DNA from: Roseivirga ehrenbergii
GTDB lineage: Bacteria > Bacteroidota > Bacteroidia > Cytophagales > Cyclobacteriaceae
NCBI RefSeq assembly: GCF_001593005.1
Contig: NZ_LQZQ01000023.1
Coordinates: 62,001-126,000, forward strand
Length of the DNA stretch: 64,000 nt
Reading direction: 5' to 3'
Shown one piece after another: positions 15,775-24,663 of this stretch. The translations under genes were made by a program, and so were the position numbers. The stretch's first letter is position 1. Each line of letters begins with the position of its first letter. The notes below the pieces were generated by a model. That model was not told where the DNA came from. It saw only the letters and a program-made list of their open reading frames with translations, and did no database searches.

Positions 15775-18345
15775 CTAAAAATTAATCTGACTAATAAGAA
15801 GTGCTAAAGTGGCCAGTCCGCTAGTTATTCCTACTACTTCTGAAATTGCAACGGGTAGTTTAGGTGGTTTAGCAGGTACAATAATTTCAGCCCCAGGAGA
15901 TACCTGAGGATAGGTTTTGAAAAACAAGAACTTTTTGGTTTTAGCCACACTTCCGTTGGCATAAATAACATAAGTGTTTTTACGCTGAGCCCTATTACCG
16001 AAGCCACCTGCTAAATTGATAAAGTGTTTCAAGTTTCGATTAGACTCATAAACCACAGTGGTTGGATAAAGCACTCGCCCTCTTAACCTCACGGTTTCTT
16101 GTTGCTTAGGCAGAACTAACACATCACCTTCTTCAAGAATAAGGTCATATTTAGAGTTAGGCTCCTCCAAAATCTTTTTTAGATTGATACCAATTGCATC
16201 AGAGTTACCAAGCTGTACATCACCAAAGAGCGCATTTCGCTGTACGATTTCTCGGAGCCTTTCCTTTTTAGCATAGAAAGGATCTCCCTCAATATCCAAA
16301 CTCTGCTTATCAAGCTCATTTAGTTGTTGATTGAGTCTAGCCACCTGTGCTAACTCAGACTCAGATAATGATGGATCTGCTTCAGCATATCGATTAAGTA
16401 ATGCTTCTAAGGCTTGAACCTTTTGTTCGATAGTACTGATCTCTGAATGAAACTCGGTCTTTCTGAGTAATGTAGCCCCTTCTATATAAGCATACTGATT
16501 AACGCCACCGGCACGCTCAAGCAAGCTTGAAATTCGCTCAGTTTGATTCTTTATTGCATAATTGCCTGGGTAGGCAACTTCGCCCTCAATAGCTACAAAT
16601 TTTTGAACAAAGAAATCAGGGTTTTTCCTGACAATAACATGGTCAAAAGGCTGAAGTTCAAAAGCGTTATCCTCTTCATTAAGAGACAAATTTCTATCAA
16701 CATCTACCACAAACACCTCCGAAACGTTACCTGCCTTAGCATCACCAAATCTTCGAGTAATTTCAATTTTAGAGGCTGAAGCAGAAGACTTAAAGCCTCC
16801 GGCCATTACTAAAACATCCTCTATCGTCATACGGTCTGAAAACCTGAAAACCCCACCAGAATTCACCTCACCAGATACTTCTACATAACTCTCTTCCTTT
16901 AAGTCATAAATTGAGAATATTTGAACCACATCTTCGCGTTGTAATTGAATATCGGAAGAAACGCCCTCCATCAAATCCTTTAAATTAATAGAGATATTCT
17001 CAGTTGATAAGTCTGGATTTGTTCTGATGATTAATGCCCTGCTCAAGTTAGCGTCCCCTTTCAATCCGTCAGCCTTCTCAATAAGCTCTTTGACAGTCAA
17101 CTCTTCAGAAATAGAATATTGTCCAGGGCGAAAAACGGCTCCTTTTATTTGAACTCGGTTAGTAAAACGATCCAATACTCGTTTTACCTGATAAACATCG
17201 CCAGGTTTTGGCGTGAAAATGTCGAATTGATTTTTGAAGACATCGGCCACCACTTTCTCTTTACCAACATTTCTAACCACATTTATTTGGTCAGAAAAAG
17301 CATTCTCTGTAAAGCCTCCTGCATACCTAATTAAGTCAGAAAGAGATTCGTTTTCTTTCAGTTCGAAAATGGCTGGTCTTTTTACCGCCCCGTTGATCTC
17401 AACCCGATTGGTATAAGGTTCCACCATAATAACATCATCATTCTGAAGCCTTACGTTACTCTTATTATCTCCTGACATTAAAAAATCATAGACATCAAGC
17501 TGAGTAATCAGTTTACCTGATCTAATCACTTTTATATTTCTTAACGTTCCATTCTCCGTTACTCCCCCTACTGTATACAAAGCATTAAACACGGTACTAA
17601 ATGCGCTTAAAGTATATGTACCAGGAATAGCGACTTCACCCACCACCGTAATATTGATAGATCGGATTTTCCCCAAATTAACCGAAACAAAAGTAGACGG
17701 GGAGTCACCTCCCATTTCGGTATATACTTTTGAAAGCTGGTTCTCTATCTTATTCTGAGCAGCATTAATATCAAGTCCAGACAAGAAAATTGGGCCAAAA
17801 TTCTCTAAAATAATATTTCCATCAGCATTGATTTCGGCCTGATAATACTGTTCAGAAGTTCCATATATATCAATAAACAGTTCATCTCCGGCACCCAAAA
17901 TATAACTTTGAGGGGTGGGTATATTTAAACTAGGCTCAAATCCCTTCTTTGCCGTTCCATTTTGAAAAATGGATAGCCCAAAAATCATAGAAGATGATGA
18001 AGTCTGATTGTTCAGAAAAACTGTATCCGCATAAGTTCTAACGGACCGCTTAATTGGGGTTGATTGAGCAATTGAGGCTCGTGAACTTTCTATTTGATTG
18101 ACCCTTTGACCAAGTTTCGAAATCTCAGTCAATGATAGGCCTTGCTGTTGTGCCAAGCTGTATATGTCCTGCTGTGAATAGCCCATAGAAGACGCCCTCT
18201 GCATCATATTCTGAATTTGATCATCAGAAAGGTCATCTACTTTTATAGTACTGAAATCCGGTATAGTTTGTGAGAAAACAGGCTGGCTAACGAACAAGGA
18301 TAGTAAGCCAATTATGTAAAAGTACGATCTAATTTTTTGCACCAT
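15775..18345 (-). CDS. Polysaccharide export outer-membrane protein with SLBB repeats (Wza-2)
   Basis: An 856-residue protein with a signal peptide (hydrophobic residues 10-23, cut near VFSQ). After a helical segment (VDDLSDDQIQNMM to LGQRVNQI, residues 35-85) comes the Poly_export domain (PQSYILGAGDELFIDIYG, near residue 145) and then at least five SLBB-type beta-grasp repeats recognisable by VEINGAVKRPAIFEL, VQIKGAVFRPGQYSI, VEVSGEVNSGGVFRF and VAIEGEVAYPGNYAI. The C-terminus has a hydrophobic tail. It is much larger than E. coli Wza (379 residues), as is usual in Bacteroidota. It forms the outer-membrane export channel. Its paralogue is encoded at 41400-44069. Confidence 0.92.
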   Translation of the reverse strand: MVQKIRSYFYIIGLLSLFVSQPVFSQTIPDFSTIKVDDLSDDQIQNMMQRASSMGYSQQDIYSLAQQQGLSLTEISKLGQRVNQIESSRASIAQSTPIKRSVRTYADTVFLNNQTSSSSMIFGLSIFQNGTAKKGFEPSLNIPTPQSYILGAGDELFIDIYGTSEQYYQAEINADGNIILENFGPIFLSGLDINAAQNKIENQLSKVYTEMGGDSPSTFVSVNLGKIRSINITVVGEVAIPGTYTLSAFSTVFNALYTVGGVTENGTLRNIKVIRSGKLITQLDVYDFLMSGDNKSNVRLQNDDVIMVEPYTNRVEINGAVKRPAIFELKENESLSDLIRYAGGFTENAFSDQINVVRNVGKEKVVADVFKNQFDIFTPKPGDVYQVKRVLDRFTNRVQIKGAVFRPGQYSISEELTVKELIEKADGLKGDANLSRALIIRTNPDLSTENISINLKDLMEGVSSDIQLQREDVVQIFSIYDLKEESYVEVSGEVNSGGVFRFSDRMTIEDVLVMAGGFKSSASASKIEITRRFGDAKAGNVSEVFVVDVDRNLSLNEEDNAFELQPFDHVIVRKNPDFFVQKFVAIEGEVAYPGNYAIKNQTERISSLLERAGGVNQYAYIEGATLLRKTEFHSEISTIEQKVQALEALLNRYAEADPSLSESELAQVARLNQQLNELDKQSLDIEGDPFYAKKERLREIVQRNALFGDVQLGNSDAIGINLKKILEEPNSKYDLILEEGDVLVLPKQQETVRLRGRVLYPTTVVYESNRNLKHFINLAGGFGNRAQRKNTYVIYANGSVAKTKKFLFFKTYPQVSPGAEIIVPAKPPKLPVAISEVVGITSGLATLALLISQINF

Positions 18346-18385
18346 TATTTGGTTATTCTGTCTAAATCAATTGCAAGATAAAAGA

Positions 18386-18413
18386 AAAGCTAAACATAGA
18401 AATGTTTAGCTTT
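18386..18413 (-). terminator. Intrinsic terminator hairpin after wecA-like gene
   Basis: A perfect 12-base inverted repeat (AAAGCTAAACAT and ATGTTTAGCTTT) with a 4-base loop. On the minus strand it begins 27 bases after the wecA-like stop and is followed by TCTTTTATCTT. It therefore separates the first export set from Wza-2, whose start is at 18345. The stem is AT-rich, so termination may be partial; it could also be a site where the UpxY antiterminator matters (inference). Confidence 0.65.
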
Positions 18414-18440
18414 CACAAGATTGTTTTCGGTGATAAAATA

Positions 18441-19568
18441 CTAGCCCACCGACTTCGAAATAGAGACCACTTTTGCCTCCTTTCTATAAGTTCTATTTCT
18501 TTCTTTTAATTCCTCTTTACGTTTTTCAATCATTGATTTAAAAATGAGTTCAGTAATTGTACCTAAAGTTAGGGCTGTAATTATCAATGCTGGAAGCACT
18601 ACCATGTCTGGAAAACTTTTTAGTACCAGCGCTAAGAGAACAAAAATCACATTCACTGTTGCCAAAATACCTGTTGCCTGAGCATGATTACATCCCAGGC
18701 GTAGAAGTATATGGTGTAAATGAGTCCTATCTGGATGCATTGGCGACTTACCTCTTAGCATTCGCTTAATAAACACTCTGAGTGTATCATAAAGCGGAAC
18801 AATCAGCACGGCCACAGCTGGTCCAACAAACGAATCAAAACGAAAAGGATGTGCCGCTTGTAGGTTATAGTTTAGGTCGATGAATTTTATGGTAACGATG
18901 GACAGGAAAAATCCAATCATTAAAGAACCTGTATCTCCCATAAAAACTTTGGAAGGTGCCCAGTTAAACTGAAGAAAAGCCAGTAAGCCACCTAATATGG
19001 CAAAGGACAGAAAAGCATAAGCACTAGCGCCAATAAGGTAAAACCAAATACCAAAGAAGAGGCTACAAATTATGCCAACTGAGCCCGCTAAACCATCAAT
19101 TCCATCTATAAGGTTATAGGCGTTTGTAATGACAATAATTGTAAAAGCCGAAAGCGCATAACTTACAACCAATGGGATTTCATAGACGCCAAAAAGGCCA
19201 TAAAGCGACATTAAACGAATATCACAAACAGCCACAATGATCAACATTGCTGCAATCTGACCAAAGAGTTTCTGAAATGCCCTTAGATTTATCAAATCAT
19301 CCCTGAAACCGATAATGAACATTATCGTAAGCGCACTAATCACATACTTTATTTCACGCAATTGTTCGAAGGGCATCCAGATCAATAAAGAAATGGCAAA
19401 TCCAATAAAAATTGGAAGTCCTCCCATTGAAGGAGTTTGAACAGTATGAATTTTTCGTCCACCAGGTGTATCCAAATAATTGCGCTTTTTAAATACCTTA
19501 ATGAAAACAGGGAAAATCAAAAAAGTAATTAAAAAAGCAGTTCCAGCAATAAGAAAAAATTGTTCCAT
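18441..19568 (-). CDS. wecA: Undecaprenyl-phosphate GlcNAc-1-phosphate transferase-like protein (WecA/TagO family)
   Basis: A 375-residue polytopic membrane protein of the MraY/WecA family. Visible marks are GRKIHTVQTPSMGGLPIF (residues 38-55), the acid site AYNLIDGIDGLAGSVG near residue 150, FMGDTGSLMIGF near residue 210 and PDRTHLHHILLRLGCNHAQA near residue 280, which is the HIHH-like motif typical of WecA rather than MraY. It transfers a HexNAc-1-phosphate to undecaprenyl phosphate, starting glycan assembly. The start is the ATG at 19568, three codons inside an alternative TTG. A second type of initiating enzyme is encoded just upstream at 19656-20321, and a hairpin terminator follows. Confidence 0.88.
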   Translation of the reverse strand: MEQFFLIAGTAFLITFLIFPVFIKVFKKRNYLDTPGGRKIHTVQTPSMGGLPIFIGFAISLLIWMPFEQLREIKYVISALTIMFIIGFRDDLINLRAFQKLFGQIAAMLIIVAVCDIRLMSLYGLFGVYEIPLVVSYALSAFTIIVITNAYNLIDGIDGLAGSVGIICSLFFGIWFYLIGASAYAFLSFAILGGLLAFLQFNWAPSKVFMGDTGSLMIGFFLSIVTIKFIDLNYNLQAAHPFRFDSFVGPAVAVLIVPLYDTLRVFIKRMLRGKSPMHPDRTHLHHILLRLGCNHAQATGILATVNVIFVLLALVLKSFPDMVVLPALIITALTLGTITELIFKSMIEKRKEELKERNRTYRKEAKVVSISKSVG

Positions 19569-19587
19569 ACCACTCAATTGAGAACAT

Positions 19588-19595
19588 CAAAGGTA
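19588..19595 (-). promoter_or_regulatory. Possible -7 box for wecA-like gene
   Basis: The minus strand reads TACCTTTG, an exact TAnnTTTG match, ending 20 bases before the ATG at 19568 in an 87-base gap. No TTG is found at the -33 spacing, so it is only a candidate. Confidence 0.33.
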
Positions 19596-19655
19596 GAAAG
19601 TAAACACAGTATTAAAAAGCGGGAATATTAATTATTTGTTAAGTGCAACTAATAA

Positions 19656-20321
19656 TCAAAAATTTGACTTATCTGGAAGTGAATCAAACATTTTATAAGG
19701 TAGCTCAGATTTAGAAAACATAACAACCCAAGCAGTAAGAAATATAATTTTAATATCTGTCCACATAGACGCGTTCTTTTGATACCACATTTCTAATTCA
19801 CCTTTATAAGGTGCTATTACTTTTTCATAATAAGCATGAGGTTCTAAATTACTGTTTGAAATAAGGGATTCTTCATCTCTAAAAACTATAGAGCCAATAC
19901 CAGTTAAACCTGGCTTGACTTTATAAATGACTTTTCTTACTTCTTCAGAGTAGGCGTTAAAAGTTCTATCTACCAAGGGTCTAGGTCCAACCAAACTGAT
20001 ATCTCCTAACAAAATGTTAAATATTTGAGGCAGTTCGTTAATCTTAGTTTTTCGAAGAAAACCACCCATAGGAGTCACTCTAGGGTCATTTCTAAGTGTA
20101 ATAGAACCCGAGCCCAAATTGGGGCTATCTTTAAGCATGGTGGCAAATTTAAGTATATAGAAATACTTATTATTCAAACCAATTCTCTTCTGTTTATAGA
20201 ATATATACCCTTCTCCTGTAAGCTTCAGGCCTATCATAACAGGAATTAATAGGGGAAGCAAAATCACAATTGCTATAAACGACACAACGATGTCTAATAG
20301 TCTTTTTAATACTTTATACAT
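19656..20321 (-). CDS. Initiating sugar-1-phosphate transferase (PglC/WbaP catalytic-domain type)
   Basis: The 221-residue protein matches the monotopic bacterial sugar transferase domain. It has a basic start with one reentrant hydrophobic segment (MYKVLKRLLDIVVSF to near residue 35), YKQKRIGLNNKYFYILKF, the acid pair region MLKDSP, and TKINELPQIFNILLGDISLVGPRPL near residue 93-118, the family signature. It lacks the extra N-terminal membrane domain of WbaP, so it is the short PglC-like form. It loads a sugar-1-phosphate, probably a 6-deoxy-HexNAc from the two upstream genes, onto undecaprenyl phosphate. Its start is one base from the dehydratase stop. Confidence 0.9.
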   Translation of the reverse strand: MYKVLKRLLDIVVSFIAIVILLPLLIPVMIGLKLTGEGYIFYKQKRIGLNNKYFYILKFATMLKDSPNLGSGSITLRNDPRVTPMGGFLRKTKINELPQIFNILLGDISLVGPRPLVDRTFNAYSEEVRKVIYKVKPGLTGIGSIVFRDEESLISNSNLEPHAYYEKVIAPYKGELEMWYQKNASMWTDIKIIFLTAWVVMFSKSELPYKMFDSLPDKSNF

Positions 20322-20322
20322 A

Positions 20323-21543
20323 TTACATGCTTTGATCTAAGTTTTTACCTTTCTCAATATGATCAAAATTCGGAAGGTAATTCTTTAGGATTTTCACTAC
20401 ATCTGCTTTAGTTATTGCGCTTGAACTAAATGTTGTTTCCAGTTCTGAGAATATTTTCATTAGTTCTTGAGTAGACTTTCTTTCAGTATTCTTAATCACA
20501 CCAAGGCCAGAAAAACTTTGTATGTCCAATTCTTCATCTTCTGTATAAAACTCCTCAAAAGATTTCTCACCAGAAGTGTTTGATTCAAAAAAATACACTG
20601 GATATGAACTTGAATCACTCTTTAACTGCTCTGCTTTTTCTCTTGCTTCCGTCTCCGTTTTACACACATCAGATTCAAAACCCATTTCTTTCAATAAACT
20701 TACAGCTATATCAGAAAAGGTTTTCATATTCTTGTTGTAGTCTAACTTCGGAAAGAAGATTTCCCCTGATTGACCCAATAAACAAGCTAAGAGGCATATT
20801 TGACCAGATTCTACGGGTGAAACAAAGTATCTTTTAATGTTTAACGGACTTGCCAACGGCTGCTGCTTTGCCAATCTTTCCATAAAGCCAAAAGGCAGGC
20901 TTCCGTTGGAAAATGCCACATTAGCAAACCTTGCTGTAGTAATTTGCAACCTGTCTGAATAGGCAATAATTAAATCCTCCATAAGCTTTTTACTTGCTCC
21001 CATAACATTCACTGGGTTCGCTGCTTTGTCCGTAGAAACGCAGAAAAAATGTGCTGGAGGGTTTTCTACCAAAATGTCTAATAGAGCTTTTGCTTTTAAG
21101 ACATTGTTTTGAACCATTGCCTCAATTGAGTAATGATCCTTTTCGCTTCTCACATGTTTATGGGCTGCAAAATTGGCAACAATATCAAAAGGCCCTGAAG
21201 CAAGAAACATTTTTTTAAAAACAGGATCTGAAAAACTTATAGGATAAGTTTTGAGATCATCTGGAACATTTAAACCAACCGAGCTTCTAATATCTCTAAC
21301 GAGTTCTGTTAATCCATTCTCATTTATATCTACAACATACAGCTTGCTAATATTGAAATGCAAGAGAGCCTTAATAAATGATGAGCCTATTGTTCCAGCA
21401 CCGCCAATTACTAATGCAGTTTTTCCTTCTGTTTTACTTTTTAAATCCTGATGAAAAGTAACCAAGTCGTTTAAAAAAAGACTATTCTCTCTCTCCGTCA
21501 CATGTTCGGATATAAATCTATCGAGCTTAAACAGTTTATTCAT
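20323..21543 (-). CDS. CapD/WbjB-like UDP-HexNAc 4,6-dehydratase (SDR)
   Basis: A 406-residue soluble SDR. The cofactor site reads VIGGAGTIGSSF near residue 46, NFAAHKHV lies near residue 125, and STDKAANPVNVMGASKK near residue 170-186 has Met in place of the catalytic Tyr (an SMK triad), as in WbpM/CapD-type inverting dehydratases. It has about 40 extra N-terminal residues and lacks the membrane region of full-length WbpM. The reaction expected is UDP-GlcNAc to a 4-keto-6-deoxy sugar. The next gene supplies a 4-reductase and 23578-24663 a 2-epimerase, the set needed for FucNAc or QuiNAc. The C-terminal 130 residues are divergent and acidic. Confidence 0.83.
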   Translation of the reverse strand: MNKLFKLDRFISEHVTERENSLFLNDLVTFHQDLKSKTEGKTALVIGGAGTIGSSFIKALLHFNISKLYVVDINENGLTELVRDIRSSVGLNVPDDLKTYPISFSDPVFKKMFLASGPFDIVANFAAHKHVRSEKDHYSIEAMVQNNVLKAKALLDILVENPPAHFFCVSTDKAANPVNVMGASKKLMEDLIIAYSDRLQITTARFANVAFSNGSLPFGFMERLAKQQPLASPLNIKRYFVSPVESGQICLLACLLGQSGEIFFPKLDYNKNMKTFSDIAVSLLKEMGFESDVCKTETEAREKAEQLKSDSSSYPVYFFESNTSGEKSFEEFYTEDEELDIQSFSGLGVIKNTERKSTQELMKIFSELETTFSSSAITKADVVKILKNYLPNFDHIEKGKNLDQSM

Positions 21544-21544
21544 A

Positions 21545-22399
21545 TTAATTATTTTTAACCATTAATCGTACCCCTTCCTCAAATGAATAAGGAGGTTCAA
21601 AGTTTAATATATTTCTAGTGGCACTATCATCGACTACGAGAGAGCCAAACAGCCTCTTATATATTTCAGGTGCAATTTTTTTAATCGTAAACCTCATCAC
21701 CCTTGGTATTGAAATCAACTTGACGTTAATATTTTTTGCTTTTGAGATTTCCGATATCAATCTTGAAGTAGACACGGGTTCAGTATCTTGGATTAAAAAA
21801 GTACCTGATTTACGAGTTTCAATTACCCTATCCAAGAGCGCAACAAAATTATCAACCCCAACTATACTCCTTAAATTATTTATGTTACCAAAGGGGATGT
21901 ACTTTCTCTTCTCAACCAATGCTATAAGCTTCTTCATGTTACCTTTCACACCCTGACCATAAATTAATGGTGGACGAACAATAGAAACCTTAAAGTGCTC
22001 AGACTCTAACCCATTAAGGGCCTCTTCCGCAAGAAGCTTACTTTTGCCGTAAGCATCATTTGGTCTACACTCAGTATCTGGAGTGAGTAATTCATACTCG
22101 TCTCCATATACTTTAATTGTACTTACAAAAAGAAAATGGCTCACATTTGCCGCTTTAGCAGCAGTTGCCAATTCCTTAGTTAACTCATAGTTCACATCAT
22201 AATAGAGGGAGTCATCTGTCTTCTCCATTCGATGAGCAATTCCAGCTAAATGAAGGATTACATCTACGCTCGACAAGTCCAAGTCTTTAACCTTAATATT
22301 TTGGAGCGAAACGGTTTTTATGATATATCTATCTTTATTCTTGACACAAAAAAGTTGTCCCACAAAACCAGATGCACCCGTAACAAGAACCTTCTTCAT
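21545..22399 (-). CDS. NAD-dependent 4-keto-sugar reductase/epimerase (WbpV/WreQ-like SDR)
   Basis: A 284-residue SDR with VTGASGFVGQLF at the start, LHLAGIAHR near residue 70, FVSTIKVYG near residue 100, the YxxxK NDAYGKSKLLAEEAL near residue 130 and VRPPLIYGQGVKGNM near residue 155. AGIAHRM and PPLIYGxGVKGN are features of the WbpV/WreQ group, which reduces the 4-keto product of the adjacent dehydratase to UDP-QuiNAc or a relative. At this length it lacks the C-terminal cupin of WbjC/CapF. It lies one base from the dehydratase start and three from the GT4 stop. Confidence 0.8.
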   Translation of the reverse strand: MKKVLVTGASGFVGQLFCVKNKDRYIIKTVSLQNIKVKDLDLSSVDVILHLAGIAHRMEKTDDSLYYDVNYELTKELATAAKAANVSHFLFVSTIKVYGDEYELLTPDTECRPNDAYGKSKLLAEEALNGLESEHFKVSIVRPPLIYGQGVKGNMKKLIALVEKRKYIPFGNINNLRSIVGVDNFVALLDRVIETRKSGTFLIQDTEPVSTSRLISEISKAKNINVKLISIPRVMRFTIKKIAPEIYKRLFGSLVVDDSATRNILNFEPPYSFEEGVRLMVKNN

Positions 22400-22402
22400 T
22401 TG

Positions 22403-23581
22403 TTACTGATTACCTTTCTTAACATTACTAATTATATCATCAGCCATCCTTTCCGTTATATTTTTTCGGCTAAATGTGGAAATGAACTCAGACCTTCTTT
22501 GATTTCTAAACTCAAAGGATTTAATGCTTGAAACAAATGAATCCACATCTCCAGGAGCGAATAGTATATAATTTTGTAGATTCTCCTGAATAAAACGGCT
22601 TGCAAAACCAGCAACTCCTGCAATTATAGGCTTATCATAAGCCCCGTATTCAAATATTTTTGATGGAAGTACTTTTTCAAAAGCTCTAAAATCATTCAAA
22701 TGTAGAAAAAGAAAATCCGACTTCAGATAATAATCCTTCAAGGCAGCCCTATTTACAGGTTCAATCAGTTCAATATTAGCACCTCCTATTTTTTCAATTT
22801 GATCTATTAGTTTGCCTTTTGCCCCCCCATCGCCAATAATCACAAACTTATAATCATCACCTAGCGCCTTAGCCGCTTGGGGTATAATTTTATGTAAGCC
22901 CTGCCCCTCACCAATATTACCAGCATATGTTATGATATATTGATCCCTAACTCTCTCTTTAGATTCGGGGAGATTTAAGAATTCATCGTCAATTCCGTTC
23001 GTAAAGAATGAGTACGATGGTTTTTTGAATTTCTTAAAATACTCTTCAAAACCACCTGATACGAGGTTAATGTGGTTGGCGTTTCTAAAGGTATATTTTT
23101 CAATTTTTCTTAGAACGGGTAAACTGAGCGCTTTCAATGCTTTACTCTCAAGCACCTCATTCATTGTATCGGTAAAAATATCTCTTATATCAAGGTAGAG
23201 GTTGACTTTGTGTTTATTCGCTAGATATCTCCCTAAAAAAGCGGTAAAAAGACGAGAAGAAGAAGCAAAAACCAAATCATAGTGATTCCCCTTTGTCAAC
23301 TTCAGTGCATTAAAGAAAAATGTTTTGAACGAATTAATTTGATCCGAAAACCCACTTTGATGATCAGGAATAGGGATTCTCTGAATAAATAGCTTGTCAA
23401 TTCGCTCAACCTCCTGGGCGTCTTCTTTGAAAGACTTGTAACGATTAGGCATGGTGGTTATCACATGAACCTCATCACCTTCCTTAAGTTTTCTATTTAA
23501 CTCGTAGGCTAAGGGTGTATTTCTAAATGAACCAGCACAAAGATCTGGTTCAAAATAAAAAGTCAAATAAAGTATCTTCAT
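22403..23581 (-). CDS. GT4 glycosyltransferase (WbuB-like)
   Basis: A 392-residue GT-B enzyme. It opens MKILYLTFYFEPDLCAGSFRNTPL, typical of WbuB/Glyco_trans_4 members that act on L-FucNAc-type sugars. IITYAGNIGEGQGLHKII near residue 217 starts the donor domain, and VLPSKIFEYGAYDKPIIAGV near residue 310-330 is the donor-binding P-S-K-x-x-E-Y motif of this subfamily. It overlaps the 2-epimerase gene by 4 bases. WbuB neighbours in enterobacterial O-antigen clusters are the fnlABC genes, and the same partners surround it here. Confidence 0.86.
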   Translation of the reverse strand: MKILYLTFYFEPDLCAGSFRNTPLAYELNRKLKEGDEVHVITTMPNRYKSFKEDAQEVERIDKLFIQRIPIPDHQSGFSDQINSFKTFFFNALKLTKGNHYDLVFASSSRLFTAFLGRYLANKHKVNLYLDIRDIFTDTMNEVLESKALKALSLPVLRKIEKYTFRNANHINLVSGGFEEYFKKFKKPSYSFFTNGIDDEFLNLPESKERVRDQYIITYAGNIGEGQGLHKIIPQAAKALGDDYKFVIIGDGGAKGKLIDQIEKIGGANIELIEPVNRAALKDYYLKSDFLFLHLNDFRAFEKVLPSKIFEYGAYDKPIIAGVAGFASRFIQENLQNYILFAPGDVDSFVSSIKSFEFRNQRRSEFISTFSRKNITERMADDIISNVKKGNQ

Positions 23582-24663
23582 AACTTATTTAAGCACTCTA
23601 TTATCCGCTCTGCAGTTCTCCCATCCCATAATTGTGGAATCCCTCCTTTTTTCCATTGTCCGGAAAACAATTTAGCCATAGCTGGACCAATAGCTTTAGG
23701 GTCTGTTCCTAACAACTCATTAGTTCCGAGTTCGCAAGTCTCTGGTCTTTCTGTATTATCTCTCAGCGTCATACATGGAATTCCCATCACCGTAGTTTCT
23801 TCTGTTATTCCTCCTGAATCTGTAATTACTGCACTTGCTCTTTCAACCAAAAAGTTGAACTCCAAATAAGGAAGTGGCTCGATCAAGTGTAAATTATCAT
23901 GTGTGATCCCTAGGTTTTCGAATACTTTAGCGGTTCTTGGATGAATTGGAAAAACCAAAGGTATTCCCTGAGAATGATCTACAATCTCTTGTATTAAGTC
24001 TTTTAACTTATGTTCTTCATCAACATTTGCAGGTCTATGCAAAGTCATCACAATGTAGCCGGACTCATTAAGTTTTAGCTCATCCCAAACCTCGGGCTTC
24101 ATAAAACGCGACCGATTCTTAAGCAAAGTATCGATCATTGTATTACCCACGAAAAAGATTCTCTCATCTTGTACGCCAGCCTTTTTTAAATTAATGTTCG
24201 CGCGTTCAGAGGTAGTGAAAAAGTAGTCTGTTATACTATCGGTAACCATTCTATTGATCTCTTCGGGCATCGAAAGATCGAACGAGCGAATACCGGCTTC
24301 CACATGAGCTACCTTAATGTTTAATTTTTTTGCTGCAATCGAACAGGCCATTGTAGAGGTTACATCGCCAACTACCAAGGCTAAATCACAAGGCTTTTCT
24401 AGCAGAAGAGCCTCATACCTGACCATTATCTTAGCGGTTTGCTCTGCTTGGGTTCCAGAACCTGACTCTAAATTCACATCGGGATGAGGGATATTGAGTT
24501 GCTCGAAAAAGTCTCCTGACATTTTCTTATCATAATGCTGTCCAGTGTGGACCAGTCTATATTTAAGCTTTGAACCATTATCTTCAGCTTTTTGAATCGC
24601 GTGAATTATTGGTGCAATTTTCATGAAATTAGGGCGAGCGCCTGCGATGATGTCAACTAGCAT
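23578..24663 (-). CDS. UDP-N-acetylglucosamine 2-epimerase (WecB/FnlC/WbjD type, non-hydrolysing)
   Basis: The 361-residue protein shows the family marks IIAGARPNFMKIAPII at the start, LVHTGQHYDKKMS near residue 40, VVGDVTSTMACSIAA near residue 98, HVEAGIRSFDLSMPEEINR near residue 120-138 (catalytic Asp/Glu), MTLHRPANVD near residue 210 and ITDSGGITEETTVMGIPCMTLRDNTERPE near residue 280-310. It interconverts the C2 configuration of a UDP-HexNAc. With the dehydratase and reductase downstream it could yield a FucNAc-type sugar; alone it yields UDP-ManNAc. It overlaps the heparinase-family gene by 11 bases. Confidence 0.92.
   Translation of the reverse strand: MLVDIIAGARPNFMKIAPIIHAIQKAEDNGSKLKYRLVHTGQHYDKKMSGDFFEQLNIPHPDVNLESGSGTQAEQTAKIMVRYEALLLEKPCDLALVVGDVTSTMACSIAAKKLNIKVAHVEAGIRSFDLSMPEEINRMVTDSITDYFFTTSERANINLKKAGVQDERIFFVGNTMIDTLLKNRSRFMKPEVWDELKLNESGYIVMTLHRPANVDEEHKLKDLIQEIVDHSQGIPLVFPIHPRTAKVFENLGITHDNLHLIEPLPYLEFNFLVERASAVITDSGGITEETTVMGIPCMTLRDNTERPETCELGTNELLGTDPKAIGPAMAKLFSGQWKKGGIPQLWDGRTAERIIECLNKL

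Noticed and set aside
20323-21543. LegB (the missing dehydratase of the legionaminate pathway)
   Set aside because: It is CapD/WbjB-like with an SMK triad, and its adjacent genes are a 4-keto reductase and an initiating transferase, so a FucNAc/QuiNAc role fits better. A double role cannot be excluded.
21618-21956. 112-codon open frame on the plus strand inside the 4-keto reductase gene
   Set aside because: It lies wholly antisense to a gene with clear SDR motifs, and its translation shows no recognisable domain.
22822-22828. C7 run in the WbuB-like gene as a phase-variation tract
   Set aside because: Seven bases is too short to claim instability; a similar C7 at 29205-29211 is equally unremarkable.
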